The notes under the pieces were generated by a model. That model was not told where the DNA came from and did not search any database. It saw only the letters and a list, made by a program, of their open reading frames with translations. Shown one piece after another: positions 26,572 through 34,333 of a stretch of 64,000 nt of DNA. The stretch covers positions 5,035,001-5,099,000 of the forward strand of contig CP031740.1 of the NCBI GenBank assembly GCA_022701275.1, read 5' to 3'. A program made the translations under genes and the position numbers. The first letter of the stretch is position 1. Every line of letters starts with the position of its first letter. The stretch comes from Microcoleus vaginatus PCC 9802. GTDB lineage: Bacteria > Cyanobacteriota > Cyanobacteriia > Cyanobacteriales > Microcoleaceae.

Positions 26572-28617
26572 TCAAGGAGACAGCCGCCATACTTTAATCG
26601 TGTCGTCAAAACTGCCACTGATCAGAGTTTTGTCTTGAGGATTAAAAGCCAATTCCACCCAAGTAGAATGACCCTTCAGCGTGCCGGCGATTTCACCCGA
26701 ACTCATGTGCCAGAGCTTGATAGTCCCGCTCAAATCGGCGCTAGCGAGCTTGTCTCCGTCTGGACTGAAAGCTAGAGACTGAATTCGATCGGCATGACCG
26801 TTAAAAATCACTTCACCCGAGGGTGCGGGCCCGTGTTCCTTGGTGATATCCCAAACCCTCACCGTATTGTCCCAGCCCCCACTGCCCAAAATTTTACCGT
26901 CAGGGCTGACAGTAAGAGCCGAAACAGCATCTACATGACCCATGAGAGTCGCTTGGAATTCCCCAGTCTTCCAATTCCACAGCTTGATAGTACCGTCGCC
27001 ATTGCCCGTAAAGAGAGTGTCTTTATAGGGACTGAAAGCCACCGACTGCACCTGGTCAAAAACTCCTTTGAGAGTTTCCAACTCGGCACCGCCTTCCACT
27101 TGCCACAGCTTCAAAGTATTATCCTTACCAACGCTGGCGATGGCTTCGCCGTCTGGACTGAAAACGACCGAGAACACGCCATCTGTGTGTCCGTCCAAAG
27201 TCTGAATTAACTTGCCAGAATAGAAATTCCACAATTTAATCGTACCGTCAGCGCTGCCGCTGGCGATCGTCCTGCCGTCGGGACTGACGGCCACCGACCA
27301 CACAGGCCCCAAATGTCCAGCTAAAACCTTGAGTAGCTTGCCACGACGCTTGTGTAGCAGATGAATTGTGCCGTCGTTATTCCCGCTGACTATCACGCGG
27401 CCGTTGGGAGCAACTGCTACCGCCCAAACCGGGTTTTTGTCTTGATCCGCCAGAGTCCGCACTGCGGGCCGGGAGTGCGATGCCTCACCGTTGAAATCCT
27501 GCATCGGGGGCGGATTGAACCGAATTTCGGGAATGGTAGAAACAGGCTCAGAAGAAGTGAAAGCCTGCGGTGCTGGAGATGGCAAGCGAATACCCAGCAG
27601 TACGGACAGCAGGGCAACCGTACTTGCTCCCCACATGGCTAAAGTCCACTTGGGTTTGCTGAGAATCACGTCTACGGGTGCCGGGCCGTATTTCATGTCT
27701 GTGAGAATTGCCTCGGTCGAGCGATAGCGTTTTGATGGTTCTCGCTGCACCATTTTATCCAGGATGCGGCCGAGTCGCCCCGAAACTGGTACTTTCAAAT
27801 AATGCCTCCAGGCCCAACTTTCGGCTTTGATGTCAAACAAATCAAAGGGCGACATTCCCGTTAACAAGTGAATGCAAGTGACGCCCAAACTGTAGATGTC
27901 GCTGCTCTTAATCGCTTGACCTTTAATTTGTTCCGGGGCCGCGTATTCCGCAGAACCTGTCACCGTTTCTGTTTTCAGTGGCCCGCTGTTTGCCGGAATA
28001 GCCGCGCCGAAATCGACTAAAACTAGCCCAGAGGCACTTTCCTGGGACAGGAGATGTAGATCCTCTTTCCCTGCCAAAGCTGGGGAGACTTGGGGAGTTT
28101 TGCGGTGAATAATATTCGACGGTTTGATATCTCCGTGAATCAGTTGATTTTCGTGAACAAATTGCAGGACTGGCAACAATTCGCTCAGCAGATACCAAAT
28201 TTGAATTTCTTTAACAACACCTTTTTCTGAAAGCCGATCGGCTAAATTGCGGCCTTCGATGTATTCTTCCACTAAATACTGGCAACCTTCGAGTTCAAAA
28301 GATGCCAGCAGTTTCGGTATTTGCGGATGTTTCCCCAACTCGTCGAGAACTGAGGCCGAGCCGCGAAATGTCCGGTTTTGCTGTGTGCGACCGTCGGCGA
28401 CTGCCGCGGGCGCGCAGAACTGTTGAATGACGCAGCGGGGTTGCGAAGGTTGGTCTTCATCGACTGCTAAGAAGGTGCGGCAAGTGAGACTTTGACCGAG
28501 GGTGTGAAAGACTCGGTAGCGGCCTTTTAGCAGCAAGTTCGACTCGCAACTTTTGCATTCTGTCGCGCGATCGAGATTTTGGGGATTCTGGCAATGGGGA
28601 TTGGTGCAGTAACTCAT
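26572..28617 (-). CDS. Zinc-ribbon / kinase-like / WD40-repeat membrane protein
   Basis: 681 aa. Residues 4-24 form a zinc ribbon (CTNPHC...CKSC). Residues ~32-310 form a Ser/Thr kinase fold: catalytic loop HGDIKPSN at 161-168, DFG at 202-204, and APEQIKGQA with SDIYSLGVT afterwards. A transmembrane segment follows (WGASTVALLSVLLGI, about 328-342). The C-terminus holds about seven WD40 repeats (VAFSPDG...ASGS..TIKLW), likely a beta-propeller outside the membrane. Two catalytic anchors look absent: strand beta-3 reads CVIQQF where the family has CVIKQF, and the alpha-C Glu region reads FRGSAS. It may therefore be a pseudokinase signal transducer. It stands alone on its strand. Confidence 0.88.
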   Translation of the reverse strand: MSYCTNPHCQNPQNLDRATECKSCESNLLLKGRYRVFHTLGQSLTCRTFLAVDEDQPSQPRCVIQQFCAPAAVADGRTQQNRTFRGSASVLDELGKHPQIPKLLASFELEGCQYLVEEYIEGRNLADRLSEKGVVKEIQIWYLLSELLPVLQFVHENQLIHGDIKPSNIIHRKTPQVSPALAGKEDLHLLSQESASGLVLVDFGAAIPANSGPLKTETVTGSAEYAAPEQIKGQAIKSSDIYSLGVTCIHLLTGMSPFDLFDIKAESWAWRHYLKVPVSGRLGRILDKMVQREPSKRYRSTEAILTDMKYGPAPVDVILSKPKWTLAMWGASTVALLSVLLGIRLPSPAPQAFTSSEPVSTIPEIRFNPPPMQDFNGEASHSRPAVRTLADQDKNPVWAVAVAPNGRVIVSGNNDGTIHLLHKRRGKLLKVLAGHLGPVWSVAVSPDGRTIASGSADGTIKLWNFYSGKLIQTLDGHTDGVFSVVFSPDGEAIASVGKDNTLKLWQVEGGAELETLKGVFDQVQSVAFSPYKDTLFTGNGDGTIKLWNWKTGEFQATLMGHVDAVSALTVSPDGKILGSGGWDNTVRVWDITKEHGPAPSGEVIFNGHADRIQSLAFSPDGDKLASADLSGTIKLWHMSSGEIAGTLKGHSTWVELAFNPQDKTLISGSFDDTIKVWRLSP

Positions 28618-29069
28618 TTGTCTTGCCGCTGGAGACCCCCGTCCGACATTATTGCTGGTGGGGGAGGAAAGCGGGGCGGTGCGTGCCGCTTCCTGTGGAC
28701 AAATTAAATAATTGGAATCTTTGCTTGATCATAATTGTTTCCCAGATTTTCGCCACAATTGCTTCGGTCGATCGCGCGTAAATAATTGCTGACTTTCCTG
28801 CGAGCGAGGTTTAATAGGTCGATCGATTGCTCGCGCGATCGAGTGCTCGGCGGGATTTGCTGTTACAGAATTACGTTATACTGTCATTGCGAATACTTTC
28901 AGTGCGATCGCAAGCATTGCCAAAGCAATCGCGAGGCATTGCCAAATATCCGCGATTGTTTGTTCTATGGAGTCAATCTCAAACCTCCAATCTCAAATCT
29001 CAAATCGACTAACAGATTAAAACTTCGGCAACTTTTGCCAAACTAACTACTAACTTTTAACTATTACTT
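28618..29069. other. Divergent intergenic region with short repeats
   Basis: About 450 bp between two divergent genes. It is rich in CGATCG/GCGATCGC motifs (28760-28860), has GCATTGCCAAA twice near 28914-28950, and near 28975-29007 a short heptamer array (AATCTCA repeated). No open frame looks real. It should hold both promoters. Confidence 0.5.
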
Positions 29070-30053
29070 ATGCCGTTAATTCGCGTTCCCAAACCTTGGG
29101 AAATTCTGGAACCCCAAATTACCCCAGAAACAGCATTTCTCAACCGCCGCCGCTTCATGACAAATTTAATTGGCGCCGGCGTGACTGCTTCGCTGCTGCC
29201 GCTGACCGGCTGCCAAAGCAATACTAGCTCAAAAACTGCTCTCGATCAAAGCTCAACCCAAGCATATTCGGAATTGAGCCGGAATCCCGCCTTTGCGAAA
29301 GTCGATCGAGCGATTACCGACGAAGCCTTAGCTACAAAATACAACAATTTTTACGAATACGGCGGCACAAAATCTATTTGGCAAGCCGCTCAAGCTTTGC
29401 CAACAGAAAACTGGAAAGTAGAAGTAGGCGGTTTAGTAAAAAATCCCCGCACTTATGATATTGACGACCTCTACAAAAAATTTCCTATCGAAGAACGAGT
29501 TTATCGATTTCGCTGCGTAGAAGCCTGGGCGATGGTAGTTCCTTGGGTCGGGTTTCCCATGAAATTACTGATGGCTGATGTCGAACCGCAATCAAAGGCT
29601 AAATTCGTTCGCTTCACCTCATTTTACGATCGCAAGATAACTCCCGGCCCCGGTTTGATGTCGCAATTTTATCCTTGGCCTTATACCGAAGGTCTGCGGG
29701 TCGAGGAAATGGCTAACGATTTAGCATTTTTTGCCACAGGCTTGTATGGCAGAAAACTACCTAAGCAAAATGGTGCGCCGCTGCGGCAAGTGATTCCTTG
29801 GAAATACGGTTTTAAGGGGGCTAAGTCGATCGTAAAAATTGAATTTGTCGAACAACAGCCCGCCACTTTTTGGAATACAATCGGCCCCAACGAATACGCC
29901 TTTGAAGCAAATGTGGAACCCGACAAACCGCACCCCAGATGGTCGCAAGCCAGCGAACGGATAGTCGGCCCCGGTAACAGTTGGTCGTGGGAAACTCGCC
30001 CGACTTTGCCCTATAACGGTTACGGCGAATACGTGGCGAGTTTGTACAGTTAA
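29070..30053 (+). CDS. msrP: MsrP (YedY-like) molybdopterin sulfoxide reductase catalytic subunit
   Basis: 327 aa. A twin-arginine signal (RRRFMTNLIGAGVTASLLPL) is followed by Cys in LTGCQ. The oxidoreductase molybdopterin domain includes YRFRCVEAWAMVVPWVGFPM with the Mo-ligating Cys, and a conserved C-terminal end (HPRWSQASER...WETRPTLPYNGYG). MsrP reduces methionine sulfoxide in periplasmic proteins using electrons from a membrane heme subunit MsrQ. No msrQ is adjacent here. Length fits the family. Exported folded through the Tat system. Confidence 0.93.
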   Translation: MPLIRVPKPWEILEPQITPETAFLNRRRFMTNLIGAGVTASLLPLTGCQSNTSSKTALDQSSTQAYSELSRNPAFAKVDRAITDEALATKYNNFYEYGGTKSIWQAAQALPTENWKVEVGGLVKNPRTYDIDDLYKKFPIEERVYRFRCVEAWAMVVPWVGFPMKLLMADVEPQSKAKFVRFTSFYDRKITPGPGLMSQFYPWPYTEGLRVEEMANDLAFFATGLYGRKLPKQNGAPLRQVIPWKYGFKGAKSIVKIEFVEQQPATFWNTIGPNEYAFEANVEPDKPHPRWSQASERIVGPGNSWSWETRPTLPYNGYGEYVASLYS

Positions 30054-30070
30054 TTAAGTACGCGAGATGT

Positions 30071-30108
30071 AATTTGAGGAACCGGCTTGTCGGCTTGTTC
30101 CTCAAATT
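30071..30108 (+). terminator. Hairpin after msrP
   Basis: AATTTGAGGAAC (30071-30082) and GTTCCTCAAATT (30097-30108) form a perfect 12-bp stem with a 14-nt loop, 18 nt past the stop. The sequence after it is T/C-rich. Likely rho-independent termination. Confidence 0.65.
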
Positions 30109-30203
30109 ATTAATTTCTCTCTTTTCTCTTTCTCGGCGCCCTCTGCGTTCTCTGCGGTTAATAAAAAAAAACTTTTTTGTTCGCTCTAGGAAAATGAAAT
30201 ACA

Positions 30204-30224
30204 GGACACGGCAGTGCCGTGTCC
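30204..30224. repeat. Palindrome GGACACGGCA/TGCCGTGTCC
   Basis: A perfect 10-bp inverted repeat with a one-base centre. It is the dispersed cyanobacterial palindrome built on GGGACACGGCAGTGCCGTG. A partial relative (GGACACGG) is seen near 23790. Confidence 0.6.
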
Positions 30225-30319
30225 CTACGCGATACCTGCACTATGTTTGTAAATTTTACCTTAAATTTGCAGTCGATCGACTACAATAAAAATTGATGAA
30301 GCTACCAAGGAATTGTTAA

Positions 30320-30982
30320 ATGGTAACAACAACATCAACTCCCGTAGAGCAGCAAACTACCCCAGAAAACCGAGTTATTTTAAAAGGTGTCAGTTGGTCA
30401 ACTTTTAAAGCATTGCTGGCAGATGTTGGGGACGATAGAGCTTGGAGAATTGCTTACGATGGAGGAGTATTAGAAATCAGGATGCCACATCTAGAACATG
30501 AAGTTCCGAAAGGACTGATAGAAAGCTTTATTGAAGCTACAGCAGACGAGCTAGAAATCGAAGTGATGAAAGCTGGTTCTCTGACTCTGGAACGGGAAGA
30601 TTTAACTCGTGCTGTCGAACCTGATACTTGTTTCTACATTCAAAATGAAGCCAGCGTCAGAGGTAAAAGAGATATCAACCTCCCAGAGGATTTGCCGCCT
30701 GATTTAGCAATAGAGTCGGATTACACGAATTCTTCAGTTAATAAAGATTCCATATATGCTGCTCTTGGTGTTCCCGAACTTTGGAGGTATCGGCGGGAAT
30801 CTCTGCAAGTTTATCACCTTGTAGATGGGAAATATGAAATGTGCGATCGCAGTTTAGCTTTTCCTTTTTTACCGATTGCAGAAATTCCCGGTTTCATCGA
30901 ACAAAGCCGAACAGTCGGACAGCGTGCGGCAGTGCGTTTGTTTCGGCAAAGAATTAGAGAGATTTTGCCTAGTCAAAGTTAA
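30320..30982 (+). CDS. Uma2-family (DUF820) restriction-endonuclease-like protein
   Basis: 220 aa, the normal length. PD-(D/E)xK fold features: PDTCFYIQNEASVRGKRDINLPEDLPPDLAIESDY, then KDSIYAALGVPELWRYRR, the standard Uma2 core. Cyanobacterial genomes hold dozens of these and their role is not settled. It lies 52 nt upstream of the four-gene ATPase/helicase operon on the same strand, but a TATAAT motif in the gap suggests separate transcription. Confidence 0.9.
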   Translation: MVTTTSTPVEQQTTPENRVILKGVSWSTFKALLADVGDDRAWRIAYDGGVLEIRMPHLEHEVPKGLIESFIEATADELEIEVMKAGSLTLEREDLTRAVEPDTCFYIQNEASVRGKRDINLPEDLPPDLAIESDYTNSSVNKDSIYAALGVPELWRYRRESLQVYHLVDGKYEMCDRSLAFPFLPIAEIPGFIEQSRTVGQRAAVRLFRQRIREILPSQS

Positions 30983-30992
30983 CCTCAAGTTA

Positions 30993-30998
30993 TATAAT
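30993..30998 (+). promoter_or_regulatory. Possible -10 box of the four-gene operon
   Basis: A perfect TATAAT 37 nt before the ATG at 31035, with no convincing -35 box at 16-18 nt. It may drive the operon independently of the Uma2 gene. Confidence 0.35.
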
Positions 30999-31034
30999 AC
31001 AGCATATTGCACGTCTATTTTGTAAAATTTACCT

Positions 31035-31874
31035 ATGGTTGAAATCAATCCTTTCCCTGAAAATTTTTTAGAGCAAGCCAGAGAGCAAGCAGCCTCCACC
31101 ACCCAAAGAGAAAAAAAACTCCAAGCAGATTTGGAAGAAATGAAAGACTTTCGCAAGGTATGGGAGGACCTTAACCTATTCCTTCATAAACAGTGGCCGC
31201 TGCACTGCCTGGATTTATTAGATAAGCACAAGCCCCTTATAGATAGGATTAGGGTTGATCAGTCCCCTGAAGTTTCCCTACTGGATGATATTTATCGGGT
31301 AGCCAAAGAGCGGGCTGAAGAGCTTAAGCCACATCGGTTTCCAGCCTATTTAGAAAAAGCTTGTCAGGCGACTAGCTTACAGTTAGATCAAGACAGTCGT
31401 CATCCCCGCTACAAGTTTGAGAAAGGATTCTTTCAGCTTGATATAGATGACAAAAAAAAAACAGCAAGCTTGTCTAACTATGAATCATCAAAAATGGTTG
31501 AATTCCCTGCTGACATAGGAGCTATAGTTGAGGTTGTACAACGAGAACACAAGAGGATTTTTGGGCGAACTTTTGATGGCAAAAAGTTTCTTAAAAAGCT
31601 CCTATCCCAATATTTGGCAATACTAAAGAAAGATAAACTATCAGATGGCTCAACCATTCCTATTCGCAATATCACGCAACGTCTCGGAAAGAACGAAAGT
31701 GGATTTCGTACAGATGAATTCCTCATCGACCTTTCACGGCTGGTTGAGCAAGGGCCAATAGAGATTGATGGCTGCCGTCTGGAATTACAACAGACGAAAG
31801 AAACTAATCAAGGAATGCTTCTTCACATAGAGCAAAAACGCTATATCGGTTTCATGTTCTTTAAAAAGGTGTAA
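31035..31874 (+). CDS. Unrecognised protein, first gene of the ATPase/helicase operon
   Basis: 279 aa, soluble, charged. The N-terminus is coiled-coil-like (FLEQAREQAASTTQREKKLQADLEEM). The middle has a Phe/Lys-rich block (RYKFEKGFFQLDIDDKKKTA). The C-terminal ~110 residues look like a helical/winged domain (KKFLKKLLSQYLAILKKDKL, IPIRNITQRLGKNESGFRTD, DLSRLVEQGPIEIDGCRLEL). I do not recognise the family. It ends 2 nt before the next gene, so it is co-translated with the ATPases and probably is a structural or adaptor subunit of their complex. Not obviously a nuclease or methylase. Confidence 0.75.
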   Translation: MVEINPFPENFLEQAREQAASTTQREKKLQADLEEMKDFRKVWEDLNLFLHKQWPLHCLDLLDKHKPLIDRIRVDQSPEVSLLDDIYRVAKERAEELKPHRFPAYLEKACQATSLQLDQDSRHPRYKFEKGFFQLDIDDKKKTASLSNYESSKMVEFPADIGAIVEVVQREHKRIFGRTFDGKKFLKKLLSQYLAILKKDKLSDGSTIPIRNITQRLGKNESGFRTDEFLIDLSRLVEQGPIEIDGCRLELQQTKETNQGMLLHIEQKRYIGFMFFKKV

Positions 31875-31876
31875 TT

Positions 31877-33130
31877 ATGGCTCAGCGCATTGCTACTCAG
31901 GTTGTTGAGTCACTTCGCAAAGGTACTCCACCCCAGCGTGGTGTTGATTTATATTCGGTAGGAAATGAAAAATTAATCGCAGGGATTAAAAAATTTCATT
32001 TAAGCGGTATAGAAGAAAAGGGAATCATCCGTTTTATCAGCGGTTCGTGGGGAGCCGGAAAAACCCATTTCTTTAGGTTGCTTCGGGAAGTCGCCTTTCA
32101 AAATAACTGCCTAGTCTCTAATGTACAGTTGGATAAAGCAGCAGCTTTAAATAAGTTTGAGAGCGTTTTTTATTCTATTTTGCGGAATATTTCAACGAGA
32201 TCTTACTTAACTGAAAACGAAGCAGCACCCTTTGGGCAAGTTTTAAAAGAATCTTTAGCTTATTTATCTACAGGCAATTGTAAAGTTAGTAACGAAGTTT
32301 CCTACGAGGATTACGTTAAAGCTAGAGAAGCTCTGATTCTCGATAGGAGCATTGATATTGATTTTAAAAAGATGATTCAAAAATACTGGGAAACTTTTCT
32401 GCCTGAATCCCCCGATCTAGCTCTTCAAGAACAAAATAGAGCTGAAATTCTCCAATGGTTCAGTGGAGAAGGTAGCGTGGCCATGTACCGGAAGCGATTT
32501 GAAGTTAACAAAATTGTTAATAAAGACAATGCGAAACTAATGCTACAATCCCTTGCTGGATTTGTGAGACTTTCCGGCTACAAAGGATTACTCATCCTGT
32601 TTGATGAGGCTGAACAGGCTTACTCTATTATGCGTAAATCCTCTCTACGGGATGCTCACAACAATTTGTTATCTCTGATCAATAATATTGAAGCCCTGAA
32701 GGGTCTGTTTCTCATCTATGCAACCACACCTGACTTTTTCACAGACCCCAAACACGGAATCATAACCTATGGAGCTTTAGAAGGACGAATCGGCAAGCCA
32801 GAGCAACAACGTCAACCGAGAGCATTAGATACTATCTGGAATTTTGATCAGGTAGTAACAGAGCTATCAGACTATCAGAGTGCGGCTAAGAAAATCCTGA
32901 GTATTTATGCAACTGCTTATCCAGAAGCGACACGAGAATTACCTTCTGAAGTAAAAGTTGAATTTTTTGTAAAAGAACTTTATGAAATTCATCCGGCCCT
33001 CAGTGGTGTTCGCTTTTGGCGCGTCCTAGTAACAGCTTTGATTACACATTTTGATGACCATCTTGAAGGAGAAACCAGGTCAGCGGAAACTATATACGAC
33101 GACGTAATGGATCATCTTAGGGAGGAATAA
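31877..33130 (+). CDS. BrxD-like P-loop ATPase (DUF2791 type), first paralog
   Basis: 417 aa. The N-terminal VVESLRKGTPPQRGVDLYSVG leads to Walker A GSWGAGKT (residues 56-63). Walker B is LLILFDEAEQ, with D243 E244. The C-terminal half contains FLIYATTPDFF (sensor-like) and GRIGKPEQQRQPRA. This layout matches the BREX ATP-binding family (BrxC/D, DUF2791). The ATG follows the previous stop by 2 nt. It is paralogous to the next gene (same opening ESLR.G.PP and the same ATPase order), so the two may form a hetero-oligomer. Likely role: ATP-driven clamp or loader on DNA. Confidence 0.82.
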   Translation: MAQRIATQVVESLRKGTPPQRGVDLYSVGNEKLIAGIKKFHLSGIEEKGIIRFISGSWGAGKTHFFRLLREVAFQNNCLVSNVQLDKAAALNKFESVFYSILRNISTRSYLTENEAAPFGQVLKESLAYLSTGNCKVSNEVSYEDYVKAREALILDRSIDIDFKKMIQKYWETFLPESPDLALQEQNRAEILQWFSGEGSVAMYRKRFEVNKIVNKDNAKLMLQSLAGFVRLSGYKGLLILFDEAEQAYSIMRKSSLRDAHNNLLSLINNIEALKGLFLIYATTPDFFTDPKHGIITYGALEGRIGKPEQQRQPRALDTIWNFDQVVTELSDYQSAAKKILSIYATAYPEATRELPSEVKVEFFVKELYEIHPALSGVRFWRVLVTALITHFDDHLEGETRSAETIYDDVMDHLREE

Positions 33131-33133
33131 TCG

Positions 33134-34333
33134 GTGAATGTAGAAGTGCAGCGAGTCATTGAATCTCTTCGTCTTGGAATTCCCCCTGATGGTCATGTAC
33201 GCTACTTCACAGTAGGTAGACTGTCAGAGATTACGGAGCTGACCGCTAGGCTTCAACAAGGAAAAACCGATGCGCTATTGCTAAAAGCTAACTACGGTTC
33301 TGGCAAAAGTCACTTGTTGCGATTTATCCGTGAAACCGCTTTAAAAGCAAATTTTGCTGTTAGTTCCGTAACACTGGATGCTAAATCTGCTGTCCGTTTC
33401 AATCGCATGGATCAGATGTTGGGTGCAGTCTGGCGTGGTTTAGAAATTCCAAACAACTCTGAAGATAGAGGTGTCCGCGCTTTCTTCGACTGGGTTTGCG
33501 AACAAGCACGTGAGAGTAAAGGAACAGCAGGTAAGCAATGGCAAAAAATAACGAATAACGGGCAATGGGATTTTTCTCAATCCCTTGAATCTCCAGCTAC
33601 TTTTATTGCCTTGCGCGCTTGGATGAGCGGAAGAGTCAATAAATATTTAGTAGAGGATTTGCTGTTTCAAAAAAGTAATTATAAGACACAGGATCTTTAT
33701 CAAGAGTTGATACATAAAAGCCGGATGTGCTACCGAAAAGAACTAGAATTAACTCGCACAATTAAGTGGCAAAACTATACAACAAAGGCACTTTTGTTTG
33801 ACTTTAAATCTCAAGGTTACGCTCAGTCTTGGGCAGCAATTAGAGATATTCATACCCTTGCTTGTGCTTCGGGAATGAGGGGGATTATCATACTTTTCGA
33901 TGAATTTGAGGATGTTTTATCTAACATTACAAATATAGCCCATCAAGAAATGGCATTTCAAAATCTATTCCAGTTTTTTGCAGGTCAGCAATTTCAGGGC
34001 ATGAGTTTTTTTGCTGTGACACCAGAATTTGTCAGCAAGTGCAGGAAGCGTCTGATTAGTAAGGGTCGGTGGGATTATGACTATGCTCAATTGGATAGGC
34101 TTTCTACCTTTGAAATGAGTCCCCTAGAGATCAGTCAGTTACAAGAGTTAACCATAAAGATTAAGGAGTTTCATGGAATTGCTTATGGATGGGATACTAA
34201 TTCATCGGCTATTGAACTAGGTCTGAGTGCGGTTGTCAAAAAAAATGGCTCTATTGCAGTTCAAGACCGTACTCGTCAAACGATTAAAGAAGTTGTGAAG
34301 TTTTTAGACCGACAGCTTGAGGAAATAGAATGA
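33134..34333 (+). CDS. BrxD-like P-loop ATPase (DUF2791 type), second paralog
   Basis: 399 aa from GTG 33134, 3 nt past the previous stop; no other start fits the conserved N-terminus (VIESLRLGIPPDGHVRYFTVG). Walker A NYGSGKSH (53-60); Walker B IIILFDEFED with D256 E257; FFAVTPEF sensor strand. The gene ends overlapping the helicase start by 4 nt (ATGA), implying translational coupling. In type II BREX a BrxD ATPase is paired with helicase BrxHI in the same way; here there are two ATPases. Confidence 0.85.
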   Translation: MNVEVQRVIESLRLGIPPDGHVRYFTVGRLSEITELTARLQQGKTDALLLKANYGSGKSHLLRFIRETALKANFAVSSVTLDAKSAVRFNRMDQMLGAVWRGLEIPNNSEDRGVRAFFDWVCEQARESKGTAGKQWQKITNNGQWDFSQSLESPATFIALRAWMSGRVNKYLVEDLLFQKSNYKTQDLYQELIHKSRMCYRKELELTRTIKWQNYTTKALLFDFKSQGYAQSWAAIRDIHTLACASGMRGIIILFDEFEDVLSNITNIAHQEMAFQNLFQFFAGQQFQGMSFFAVTPEFVSKCRKRLISKGRWDYDYAQLDRLSTFEMSPLEISQLQELTIKIKEFHGIAYGWDTNSSAIELGLSAVVKKNGSIAVQDRTRQTIKEVVKFLDRQLEEIE

